This document shows positions 41,601-53,408 of a stretch of 64,000 nt of DNA, piece after piece. Under the pieces are notes generated by a model. That model saw only the letters and a program-made list of their open reading frames with translations, ran no database searches and was not told where the DNA came from. Position numbers and translations under genes: made by a program. Origin of the DNA: Hydractinia symbiolongicarpus (taxonomy: Eukaryota; Cnidaria; Hydrozoa; Anthoathecata; Hydractiniidae). The number at the start of each line of letters is the position of its first letter. Position 1 is the first letter of the stretch. The stretch lies in contig NC_079883.1 in the NCBI RefSeq assembly GCF_029227915.1, forward strand, positions 17,176,001 through 17,240,000, in the 5' to 3' direction.

Positions 41601-42699
41601 AAAATGGCGAAGAGGGTTACTTCCTTGAGGTTGATGTATATACTCAAATGATCTACATGATACTCATAATGATCTTCCTTTCATGCCCGAGAGGAAGGTG
41701 ATTAATGGCGTCGAAAAGCTGACACCGTGTCTTTCGGACAAGAAGAACTATGTCATTCATATCCGTGCGCTTGATCAAGCGTTGAAGCATGGTCTTGTTC
41801 TTAAGAGGGTCCATAGAGTACTTAGATTTAGGCAAAGCGCATGGTTAAAGTCGTACATAGATTTTAACACCGATCTGCGTACCAAATCAACGAATGACTT
41901 CGAAAAGGACTTTTTCAAGCTGATGAACAATTCAGTATTTGGTAAAACTATGGAGAATCAACGTAGACACAAAGACATTCGCTTGGCTACCACGAAAGAA
42001 CAATATGAGAAGCTGGTGATGAAGCCCAACTTCAAGGGTGCTATCTGTTTCTCAGAAACACTGATGGGTGTTGAAATGCAGAAAATAAAAGTCGTACTGA
42101 ATAAGCCAATCTACCTAGGACCGGCGATCCTCCATCTATCGAAGATGGTTATGTATGAGTTTCACTATGATTACATGAGACCAAAATATGGTGGGGATGT
42201 AAAGCTTTGCTACATGGATACAGATTCATTCGTGTACCACATCAAAACCAACGACTTCTACAAAGATATCGCTGATGATGTGCCGACTAGATTTGACACT
42301 TCAGGGTACGATAGGAGAGATGGTATAGGTCAACCATTGGGTTTGAATAAAAAGATCATAGGTCTGATGAAGGATGAGTTAGGTGGTAAGGTAATGACGG
42401 AGTTTGTCGCTCTTAGAGCGAAGAATTATGCTTATAAACAGCTAGACGGAAAAGAAGACAAGAAGTGCAAAGGAGTCAAGAAATGTGTGGTGAAGAAGAC
42501 CATAGGGTTTGATGATTATAAGAGATGCTTGTTCGATGGTGTGAATATTTACAGAGAACAGATTACCTTTCGATCCATTAAGCATGATATTCACACGGTA
42601 AAAACAAACAAACTCGCTCTCAATGCGGATGATGATAAGCGCATAATTGTGGAAGATGGTATTACCACGTACGCTAGAGGCCATTATAGACACAGTTGA
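38673..42699 (+). pseudogene. Protein-primed family B DNA polymerase (pPolB), broken
   Basis: The frame begins with GTG where the paralogous SAP-RING start has ATG, so the initiator is lost. Order: SAP module (about residues 1-30), repeats of PRPTRPVP type, a basic helical region, a DDECFRWAI block (about 39745), exonuclease motif I (YADFEAF, about 40262), an HNH-like zinc block (CHIC, then HCHFTGKFRGAAH), exonuclease motif II (NLSGYDAHLF). The polymerase palm follows: motif A DANNLYGWAM (about 41490), motif B KLMNNSVFGK (about 41920), motif C YMDTDSF (about 42211). Damage: in-frame TGA at 40320-40322, a frameshift near 41360, another near 41655. The stop at 42697-42699 lies inside the right terminal repeat. 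Such polymerases replicate linear DNA from a terminal protein; this copy cannot make one. Confidence 0.92.
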
Positions 42700-42873
42700 A
42701 TCCTATCACTGTAATTGGGGGACACGGCGGGGATTGGGGGGTGGGGGGACACGGTGGGGATTGGGGGACAGAACTTCTTCTATCGTTGATTTAACGGGTA
42801 TGATCTATTCTTCTGACGTAAAATGGTAAAGTGCTAAGGGATTTTGTCCTAACATCCGCATTTCCCTATCTCT
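42655..42873. repeat. Polinton right terminal inverted repeat
   Basis: Mirror of 27531-27731. It is longer by 18 bp because of a G-rich tract (about 42716-42773) with repeated GGGGACACGG / GGGGATTGGGG blocks, which has many G runs and could form a G-quadruplex. Its inner 45 bp encode the polymerase C-terminus and stop. Confidence 0.93.
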
Positions 42874-43372
42874 AAACAGTTTTTGTTTCAGCAGGTCCAT
42901 TCCAAGTAGAGAGCTTACTTGTACATGTTGGTTTAATCAGGCCACTTGAGGCAGCTGCTTTCACCTTGAACAACATTGCTATCACATGGTTACAGCTGCC
43001 AAGTGGACCAGCTGTACAAGAGGAATACGCACTGACGACTTTTCCACCTGGGTTGAGTTTTTCCACAGGTGCCCAAACATTGTATGCGCTGGAAGATGTG
43101 CGTTGTGAAGGAGTTACTTTACATTTGAGAAAACTTTTTACGTGATCATGTGCTTCCGTGATACCGTGTCAATATATTTCTTTCACAAAACCACATGCAA
43201 AATATCTAAATCTTTTTCCTTCTTTGTAATCACAGTCGAGTCGATGGAGTAATTCCCCTGTTGTGTTGATATAAGTTAAAAACCTAGCGATGTCGGTATA
43301 ATACACGGGGGAGGGGATATCAGGGGAGGTCATATTTACACATGTGTAGGCCATGTGCTTTCTTTCGCACAC
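42872..43372 (-). pseudogene. SWIM zinc-finger transposon protein fragment (copy 2)
   Basis: The part of duplication copy 2 right of the Polinton. It repeats the FACGFVKEIY block, the shared TGA, and the CTAGPLGSCNHVIAMLF SWIM motif. The frame extends slightly beyond the duplication end (43352) into unique sequence with MCERKHM at its start. It is non-functional and split by the Polinton insertion. Confidence 0.65.
42874..42878. repeat. Polinton target site duplication (right)
   Basis: AAACA directly after the right terminus, matching 27526-27530. Confidence 0.8.
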
Positions 43373-43689
43373 TCAGCAACAACAACAAAAATCCCGCGGG
43401 GAATTAGAGATGTCTGTCTTGCTGTATGTTGTTCCTCAAACTCACAGTAATCCAATAGATCTAAAATATGAAGTATGAATAGTTACAATATGCTAGTGAA
43501 AGAAACCAGAAGAACGAGCTAAAGCTTGGGAAACTTTTTTAAAGGTAGAAAAAGATTGTTTTTAATCATACTTCCGTAAAAATATTAGAGCTCGACCATA
43601 TTTACGGTTTGTTTACCTCCTCTAGCTATGTTGTGTAGCAACAGAAGATGTGCACGCATATTTTTTCGGAATTATCGTAAAGGTGTAAA

Positions 43690-44879
43690 AAGTAAAAAAA
43701 CATTGTGTTCCATCAAACAGCAAGTAAATAGCAAAGCAAAAAACCGTATTTACCCAAGATATGAATAGACAATAAAGAAAATATTTTGCTGATTGAAAGT
43801 GAGTATCTTAGATTTATGTTGTACTTTCTCGCGCAGAAACATTTGCGATTTATTGGTCTTTTTCGCTAAAGATTATGCTTACGACTTATTTTAAGCCATT
43901 TTCAAATCAAGTGGAGCCTTTTATCAATATTTGGGAAAAGTAATGAGGCTTAGCTTTAGCCTCACTACCTACACATGTTCTAAAGTTATAGACCTATAAA
44001 GTTTGCTCCTTTAAATAAAACAATAGCTACCTTATATATTGGTGTAATGACTAAAATGCATTTTATTGAAGGGTTGTTTGGATATAACTTCAAAGAAGGT
44101 ACATCATCCAAAGTGCACATTATGACAGACGTATTTCCCAAGCAGGGCTCAGACCGGAGTGTTAGTGGTTGGCGAAAATAAAATGACGCTGTTGTTCAAG
44201 ACAATCTTCAAGGCACTAACTGTTATTATTCATGTTCAACAATTTCAATTTTTTAGTATTACACTGCTTATTTTGTGTTATGCACAACAGCAGTTTGGCT
44301 TAATGCAGCTTATAGGTTTTTCTGTTTTAAAGGCTCTATTGTTGCTTATCTGTTGCACATTGATCATCCACTAAGGGAAATCTATCTTTTAGAACAAGAA
44401 AAGTGTCCGAAACTAATGATTTTGTTTTTCTTGTTGTTCCTTATAAAAAAGCTTGTATGTCATATAATCTTATTCTTATAAAACTGTTTATTCATATAAA
44501 TCATAGAAATATAAATTTTCCATTAAATACTACATCGTCGTTTTCTTAACCCTTTTCTTGTTTTGGTTTGTCACACCTCCATCAGAATTAACATTACTAA
44601 AATCCTATTATGCATAGGCTAAAATTATCTAAAGCAGGCCTGCCTTGGCAGTATAACGTTTGAAAGAGACTAAATAAAGACGTTTTTAAGTCGTTTTGAT
44701 ACCTACGGGAACGTCTCTAAAACTTCTTTAATACGTCACAAAAAGACGTCTTTTTCCCGCCTGTTTAAGACGCCTTTAGGCGTTACGCTTTTGACGGGTC
44801 AGAGACGTCTCAGGGACGTCTCATCTGGTCTTTAAAAGAAGTTTTAAAGACGTGTTTAAGACGTCTCGTGTTCACTGGG
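43690..44879. repeat. Long dispersed repeat, left arm of an inverted pair
   Basis: About 1.2 kb whose reverse complement lies at 62612-63800 with substitutions and indels. Its right end carries many AGACGTCTT-type motifs and terminates CACTGGGT (44879). The family looks like a non-autonomous transposon. Short hydrophobic frames inside are not conserved between the two copies. Confidence 0.85.
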
Positions 44880-47800
44880 TAAGAAGGGCCTTTAAACTCA
44901 CTCCTCCCTATCCCACCCAAAATTAGAGGGCAAAATAGCAAAAATTCACTTTCGCGAGTAGCCTACTTTGCTTCACATATTTCGAGGGACTAAAAAGGAC
45001 AACATGATGCGATCGCGTCGAAAGGATGTTATTGATTTAACTCGTTTGATTGTTCTATGTAATTGAAGTGACCATTGACTTCTCTATTAATGTTTTGATA
45101 GGTACCTAACTACAATCGTGAACAAAATTATTGAAAGAAAGGCAATTTTTCCCGTTTTTAAATGTGGACAAGTGTAAAATGGTCAATAATCTGTAGCCGG
45201 CAGACCGCAAAGTCGCTACTTTTGAGCACGAAATAATCCACAGCGGGGTCAAAGGTCTCGAAATTAGAGGAAAATTGTTGTGCTGACGTCAGCAACAATT
45301 ACTACATTTTAAGAGCATTTTTGTCATCATTTTTGTGACAGATTGGCATTGATAAGTATGAAAAGTGCCGAGTAATGAATTAGAACCACCACCAGAGTCA
45401 TCATTTACGGTTTTAATGGTATATTTTGCGATATAAATCATCCTTCTCTCAGCGTTTGTTGTTTGATGTCAAGGCTGTTAGCGCTTACTTGACGGCTAAC
45501 AAGACCCTGGCACAGGCTACTTTTCATAACCAGTATATTGGTTACTATGAACACTTAAAGAGTTTTGCTTCGCTTTTACAATTTCCTCGGGTAGTAAAAG
45601 CAACTTGGTCGAGTTGGCGTTCTTCACTTGCACATGACGAGGACTGACAATTGATCCTGGTTATTTACTTATTTCATCACTTGACTTTACAAAGTTTTAT
45701 TTAGGGCCAAGTTATTTTTTGTTAATTAGAAAACTAAATTTATAGCATTTTTTGTCAAAAGAATGTAATAACGTGTGATTAGATAAAACTGGCCTTTTGT
45801 TTGGATATACTGATACATATCTAGCTAGCTAGATAGTTTTTGTAATTTACAAGTCAAGTACCTCCTTGGAAAAAAATGGTGATTGTGGCACCTAGCTACC
45901 TAGCTATTTTCTCATTGAGGAAACAAGAAAATTTACCAAAGGTTAGCGCGATAAGCACAAAATAAAATATTTTTAATAATTTATAAATGTTACCTAGATT
46001 TTATAATCAACCCAGTTGTTAACACTATGCTATGATCCCTTCCCTCCTCCATTGCTTAACAAACCTTTATCATTCACTACTGATGAAACGACCCAAGGGG
46101 TCAAGGTCTGGTTCATATTTTCAGAACAGTCTTGGTAAAATAATTATAGGTACTAAAAACAACCAGCTAAGAAACTTTTGAGTAAAAAAGGCCCCAGCAA
46201 TCTAATGCGTGACCCTTGGGGTTTCTTATAGTGCCATATAGTGTATACTTTTTTCTTTGGTTCTTACTTCTTCAGAAGAATCTTTAAAAACTTATGTCTG
46301 TTGGACTATTTCATTTATGCTGTAAATCTTTCTTTGTGTTATCAGACATGCAAGCTGACAATAATTTCTGAATTCCCACATTTTGTTTCAAAACGTGACA
46401 TTTCTAGCTAGCAATATGTGACTTGTGGGGCAGTAGAGAATAAACAAACTAAATTTCATTTTAAAAAGATTATTTGTAGCATTGCTATTATTCATCAAGA
46501 AATCAGAATGTGTCCACCAACTATACATAACGGACCAACAAAATTTTAAACTCATTGAGGTAGTCCTATCAGTTGTTCAAAATTTAAAGATGCATTTAAC
46601 TGGCCCGATAAAGCTCCACTTTTAGAAGACTGTTTTTTAGGTACAACAATGAATGGAAAATAAGATTTATGTTTTTATTTAATAACGGCTTCACACTTGC
46701 CTATGTGTTAGCAAGATACATGTCTTTTCTCACCTAAATTGCCAAAAGTCATGTTTTTTAGTTGTGAAAAGAACCTTTATTTTCATTAAAAATGATTAAC
46801 AATAAAAAAATCTGTCAAAATAACGTCGTTCATAAAACTATCTACTCGAATCATCTCTTTTTGGCCAATTTTTTTTAAACATTTGTCATAGTCAGGAAAC
46901 CTCTCATTTTCAATGTCTTTTATGACAAAATACACCATCTTTATAGCAAACAGATTATTTATGTCGGATGTAAACTAATCGCATTAGAGAAGTCACCAGT
47001 CTGTACCAGGGGTTAATGCTATTGTCTTCTTTTCTCAAGGCGATCTTAAAGATTATTGGTCAGTGTGAAACACAAAAATAAACGAAATAAAATTTCGTAC
47101 GCAAGATGTTATTAACTGTAATTTAGAAGATGGCGTTAAGTAACAACCACATATTGGCCCTCTCCTGAGGAATTTATAGTTTGCAAGTTAATTATGCTAA
47201 AATTATTCATTATCGGTATTAATAAATGATTAGAGAATATTAATTAACGATTGAGATATGATATTTTTAGAGCAATTGCTGTGGAAATATTTGGAATCAA
47301 GTATGTGTTTTTTAAATATAATTGTGAAATTTATCTGCCTTAGTCGTCTTGTTTCCTTTTGTGTACAATTTTCCACCCTTGATCAGTTTTTGGGAAGGCC
47401 TTAGTCGATAAATGACCGTCTTCTAAAAAAAAATCATCGCACGTTAATTAATTAGACACAAGCGTATTAAAAACAATATTCATCTAAAAAATCAGTATAA
47501 AATATGTTTAACACTAATGCAACGGATTTACGCTAGATTAGTTGGAACAACCTGTTTTCCTCTTAAATAAATGTATGAACACATTAAAATTGCATCAAGA
47601 TCGCATTTACTTTTGATGACGTTAGGAATAGCTCTTTAACAGTCATAAATGAGTTTTAACGAGAAGTGCATTTTTTCTAATCAGAAACTGAAGTCAAACA
47701 TTTAATTTCTTTTTTTTTTAATTAATTACATTTAATTTAAAAAATAGTTTTTTGTTATAAAGTAAAAATCTAAACAACAGTTTTACATTTCTGTAACCAT

Positions 47801-50424
47801 AAAACTTCTTCTGCTCTTAGTTGGCAGGGACTCACGTTGTGCCATTGTTTTGATCAATTTTTAAGGGATAGTAACAACCATAAATTTGTTACTATTGCTT
47901 AAAAAAGTTGCCTCATGTTCCCGTTGCATGAAAAGTTAAATGTTTTCTTTATGACGCATTAGAAAAATATAATATATTTTCAGAAAAAAAATAATTAGCA
48001 AGAAAGAAGGACCCTATGAAAATTTACGTTACGAGTCAATGAACTTAACGATTTGACAAAACGAGTTATTTTTTTCCTGTTTTCATAGTATACTAAGATC
48101 GACTGAAATTTGAAAACGATTATGTTGCCAGTACTACATCATAAATTTCAAAAGTTGTGGTCACCATGTGTCACCAATAGCACTGGTGAATGTCGACACT
48201 ATGTAGCCACATCAAATATCACATTCTCTCCGCATTGCAACAAATATGTCTATATCCTGACGTTGCCTGGTAATTCCGATCTTATACAGATATGAAATAA
48301 CCACAATTAAGTCAAACAGTTTTGTTAATTTGGTGTTTTAAACAATTGAACATTTTGTGGAAATGTGTTGATTGGGGAAGAAAATAATCAAGAATCCTCC
48401 TAACGTAATTTTAAAAGATGAAACATTAAACTCCTTGGAAATGTCACCCTTCAAAATTCCAGAATCATATAAATAAGTAAATGCAAAGATTAGTTATAAA
48501 AATGCGAGATGAAAGGAAATGTTCAGGGCGCCCTTTGGACTGTCTCATTTAACGGCACTTATAGGTTAATTATGCCATACATTTGAGAAAAAGATACTAA
48601 TTAAGCAAAATAATAATTATCAAATCAAAAGTTTCCTCAAAAACCTTTAATCTCTTATTTCATGATAACTGTGCCATATTGGATTCTCTCGAATTAATTG
48701 TTAAGAACTCGTCCCCAGAGCACAGGAGGCTGGTCCGATATGAAACCTGATTGGCGCAAATGTGTCACATAATTATTGCGTCACATAAAACATTTTGGCG
48801 AGGTGGAGTCTGGGACGAACAGGAGAAAGCTGTTTGTATTAAAATGGCGAGGGAGCTGTGCATGTTTTTTTTCAAAGTAAAAAATTTAATACAAAAAAGA
48901 CATGATAAAGTGTTACTACTTACATGGAAATATTTTAATAGCTGGCAGAGTTCAATAACTAGAAAAGTAGCTAGCTAGCACACCTACCTAGCAAACTATC
49001 AAGACTAGAAATTAAAAAAAGGTTGCGAAGCATTTCGCAAGTTGCAAGCAAAATTAAACTATCCAATACTTTGTCCCTAGCGCTTCTTGTTTCTTTGGCG
49101 CTGACATCTTCCGAAATACATCAAAATCGAATATCATATAGAAGAACCATGGGGACGAGGTAGGAAAATTAACGCTCTGCAGAACAATTCGTTGCGCAAA
49201 AACATGGTTTTTTTGCGAATAGACTGCGCGAGTGTTTGATGTACGTGGGATATTCTTTTTAAAAGGTGCGAGAAAATTAGATTACGCGAAACTAACAAAA
49301 AAAATAATAACGCGTGTTAAAATTTTGTACCGCCTTTTCCCACAGAATGATAAAAGTAAAGAGCGCAATACAAAATTACACTTTTAGCAGTATTCCGAAA
49401 GATATGTAACACATCGAGTTGTACAACCCGCAGAAGTTGGTCCTAACGTTAACGATTTCGTAAATGACTTTACAACAAAACAGTATTTTTTTCACGTAAA
49501 AATACCGGCAGTAGAAGCCACAGAATCTGCTGGTACGAATTTCGAAAACCCACGGGAAACAATTAAAACAAAAACAAACAAATCAAAACAGTTTTTTAAC
49601 TTATCAAGATTTATTAAATAGCTTCAAATTTGGGCAGAAAAACAATAACGGTTTCGCCTTCTTTTCACCACACGCATTAGAAGATTACATCACTCACTCC
49701 CATTGTACACAACCTAAAAGAAAAAGAAAACATTTTCATATAGTGAAGCTTTTAGTGCCTTTAAGGGATGGCCAAGTCAATGGAATTGAAAGCACTGTTT
49801 TTCATCTCATAAATAATTAAGGCTAATTCGGAAAAGTATAAAAGAAAAAAACTAAACAATTTGGCAACTTTACTAATTTTAAATGCAAAGTTCCAACCAT
49901 ACCAACAGTTTCCAAATCTGACAAAATCATTTTAGAAGTGTTTATTTTTTCAGAATTTGATTGATGCAAGGCCAAGGGAAATTAAATAAGTTTGTCCTAG
50001 ACCCATTCAAAAACATATGCTTCTCATCAATCAGTTTTTTTTCAACCAACATTAATGTAATCACCCAGAGGAAATTATATGTCTCTTGTGTGTGTTTTAG
50101 AAGCTGAGTACACAAATACACAAATATTACAAGTGCTGAACTTTGGCAATCATATTTTGCAATCAGACCCTTTTAAAACCTATGCTGAATCATGTCAATT
50201 ATTAAATTCAGCACTAATAGAAAAGCACCTTGGATAGGATTCTTTGTTGGATGAATAAAATGACTGACAAATGGTTTATCGTGAATGAAATAGTAATTTT
50301 TACACAAATAATTTAAAAAATAATGAACTTTGTTATGTGGTTGTTGTCAAACACACGTGGGCGGTGGACAAGAAACTGTGATGTAATTTCTCTTTGCCTA
50401 CTATTCCTGAGAATATTCTAAAAT

Positions 50425-50821
50425 AAGAGGGTGTCAATAAGCTGCAAACGGCCACATACATAAGGGCGAGTTTGGGCAACTTTTCCAATTAAATTAGTGA
50501 TTGTCTTCCAAAACCGCCCGCACTTTCCCGGACTTGCCTGGAGCATTTCCAAAATTCTATTCCTTGTAACATACCTTGTGGACGATAGTTGGAAAAATAT
50601 GCTTTAAGAGAAAGGAGTTAATAAAGTTTAAAAGTTATTTATAAAGTAAATTTTATCAAAAACCATCAAAACAGTTCTTTTAAGAACTTTACTACCACAT
50701 AGTTTATTTTATGGTCTATGTAGGTTTTTTCGGGTGAATACTTCAATTTTTTTGCTAAACGCCAAACTTGCCCAAAAACGCCTGCACGTTATACGGCGTA
50801 TGCAGCTTATCAGCACCCTTG
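50425..50821. mobile_element. Mutator-like MITE (copy 2)
   Basis: Same orientation and plan as 11812-12282, but more diverged and about 75 bp shorter. Flanked by TTCTAAAAT at 50416-50424 and 50822-50830, a 9-bp target duplication independent of copy 1's. Confidence 0.8.
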
Positions 50822-51528
50822 TTCTAAAATTACAAGCAGTTTCGAAGATGGCCACGCCGTTTTAGAGGACGTGTGTGGCTTGGGGATCCTTGAAGTTCTG
50901 TTTAATGACAGTTTTAATGTTTTAATGTCGTTTTAAACCTTGTTGTCAGGGAGGGTGTACGGACAACTAATTCCTATTGACATTTACATTGCTGTTGGTT
51001 TGATAGCAAAGGTGGATATTTTTTTTAGTTACTGTAACAGGTTACTTATATAATAAATAAAAAACTGTGATAAAAAACGGTTGGTCAGCTCACTCTAGCA
51101 CCCAGAGCTATTTGTTTTGTCTGCACCCTAGCTACAGGTTTTCCTATATCTGGCTATCAGTTAGGTAGTAATACAGCTTCTCCATATGTATTCTACAAAT
51201 TACTTTCAATTTTTTTATACAAAACTGAGCTCTAGCTACCTTTCGTGTGATTAAGCCTTACCTTGATTTGGATAAAACCAATTAAAATTGATAATATTGT
51301 ATTCTTGCATCTTCTTAGAAACAATAAAATAAAACACAGCTCGGCGCGTTATAATTGTACAAAATACTTCAATACTTCGTTACACAGGAGCTTTCCAATC
51401 CAACTAAAATCTCCAGAAAAAGCACAGCAACAAAAAAGCTTAAAATCCACAAGTAAAGTCGTTTAGAAACAGGACTAGCAATAAATTTTTCAAAAGAAGA
51501 AAACCGTTTTAATACTATTATGTTTCAT

Positions 51529-51860
51529 TAAAATACAACTATAATAATATTAGAAGCAAAATTGCAAAATGATTAATTAATTAATTATAAAATAATTAGA
51601 TATAAAACAAAAAAATAAGGCACATTTTGGGTCTGTAAAATATACGTGTGTAAAATGCCGACTACCGTTTCTTGTTCACGGCATATTCCTCTTTGTGTGT
51701 TCAAGTTCGGCGGACGTATAATCTGGATCAAAAGACGGGGGGGAGGGGGGGTCAAAATCCGGGGGTGGGGGTACGAGCCGTACTTATTGCATTTTTTACT
51801 AAACTTATACTTTAACCCCTCGGTCCAAACTTATTTGTTTTATTAGAAAAAAAATACCCT
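51529..51860. repeat. Dispersed repeat family D (copy 2, inverted)
   Basis: Reverse complement of 5010-5343. It contains a G-rich run (GGGGGGGAGGGGGGG near 51738) corresponding to the C-rich tract of copy 1. Confidence 0.75.
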
Positions 51861-52744
51861 AGCTGTATGTGCAAAAATATCAGTCCTATTTCTTTACGCT
51901 GATTTTATATGATTTTTTTTCTATCGAAATTTTGAGAATCTCAATAATTCTCTTGGTATACCTCGCGTGTAGCAAACGTGCTCCACAATTTCGCTTCGCT
52001 CGCAAAGCTCAATTGCTTCGCAATAAGAACAAATAGAAAGAAAATCAACTTGTTTTCAAGTGGGAAGGTTTAATTTGCAGCTTTATGCAGAGAATGACAT
52101 TACATAAAGTTCCTAGCTGAGAGACCTAGTGTCGCCCATGTTTTTTATTGACAAATAATTCTTCATAAAGTATCGAAAATGTTTTTTTGACGAAACGTAT
52201 ATCACGCAATTTGTTTATATCAGGTTGTGGTAAGCCAGCATGTTTTATTATTTTATATGTTTTGGTTACAATAAAAAATATAAAAAGCCAGTAGGGTATT
52301 CGTCAAAGTCATTTTATCATTGAATGCACATTTATCCGGTATAATTTAAGAAAATTAAAAGTGCAATAACTTGTAAAAAATAAAGTTATTGACTTAAAAC
52401 CTGTTATGGAGTTCCTTTTAGACCAATCTGATAAAAGATAATTTTGCATGAGGCATGAAAAATTACACAGGCATTTTGAGGAAGAAAAAAAGATAAGAAT
52501 ATTTTTGTTAAAATGATATTTGAATACAAACATATTTTAAGTCACACTTTGATTGAGCGCTCAACGTGGCATAAAGATAATGGTAGATATTAAACAGCTC
52601 ACCACTGTGGTATATTATCCCAGGACTTTTAAGCTGGCAATACACGAGTCGATTAATTGCTTTCGATTAATTGGTTTCTACAAATCGGCTTGTGTATTAT
52701 ATAAAATCGCTAAAAGGTTGCTTTTAACTAGTTGCTTTCAACAA

Positions 52745-52772
52745 AAAAGTTTCCAACATGTTGGAAACTTTT
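52745..52772. repeat. Perfect 28-bp palindrome
   Basis: AAAAGTTTCCAACA and its exact reverse complement with no spacer. It lies in an AT-rich region that also contains repeated GATTAATTG/GATTAGTTG blocks. It could be a transposon core or a dyad binding site. Confidence 0.9.
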
Positions 52773-53293
52773 CGATTAGTTGCTCCTTTTAGCCAATTAA
52801 AACGCTTTATTTTATTACAGCAAATGCGCAGACAAGGTTTTTGAAAAAAATTATGAAACAACAAGAGCAAAAAGTAAACACGAGAGAAAACATGACCAAC
52901 AAAAAGGATTTAACAGAAGAGTTGTTTATTAATCTATGATATAAGGAAGAAATTTTGTGGAATGTTGTAATGAAAGTTTAAAAATAGAGTAGAAAAAATT
53001 ATAGTTTTAAACAGCCTTGAAGAAAATTTTGACATATCTGTTAAACTTATACATTGATATTAACAAATTATATCGCCATCTTGTTTATGATGATATTTCT
53101 GCAGTATGTTTTTTATCATTTTAGCGAAAAAAAAAATGTACGAACATATTTTGGTGGAGAAGTAGCCAATGAAAACAATCAAAACAAAAGTTGTGCCGGT
53201 GCAAATAATATCTATCAATCAAAAACGTCCGCATTTTTTAGCTCTACAATTCCTCAGAGACAGAATACAACCACAAAGAACTACAGAGAAGCT

Positions 53294-53408
53294 AGCACAC
53301 AATACTTTGCTGTTTTTAAGTTGTTTACCAATACTTTTCCCAAACATTATTATCTCCAAGGTAGCACACAATACTTTGCTGTTGGTTACGTTGTTTACCA
53401 ATACTTTC
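53294..53408. repeat. Small tandem duplication, period 69 bp
   Basis: AGCACACAATACTTTGCTGT followed by GTTGTTTACCAATACTTT occurs at 53294 and again at 53363 with differences between the shared blocks. Confidence 0.8.

Larger units (their letters stand above)
27531..42873. mobile_element. Polinton/Maverick (adintovirus-like) element, 15.3 kb
   Basis: A complete element with inverted ends AGAGATAGGG...CCCTATCTCT, terminal inverted repeats of about 201 and 219 bp, and a 5-bp target duplication. It carries the Polinton gene set: retroviral-type integrase, protein-primed family B polymerase, packaging ATPase and capsid protein, plus lineage-specific small genes and a SAP-RING gene. Gene blocks lie on both strands. 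I could not find an adenain-type protease. Decay is substantial: polymerase start loss, one nonsense codon and two frameshifts; frameshifts in the ATPase and the coiled-coil gene; amber codons and a SINE in a left-end gene. The integrase, capsid region, SAP-RING and several small genes remain open. Confidence 0.95.

Noticed and set aside
45426-45647. 73-codon frame with protein-like composition
   Set aside because: Starts with TTG, no recognisable domain, no splice or transcript support; left uncalled.
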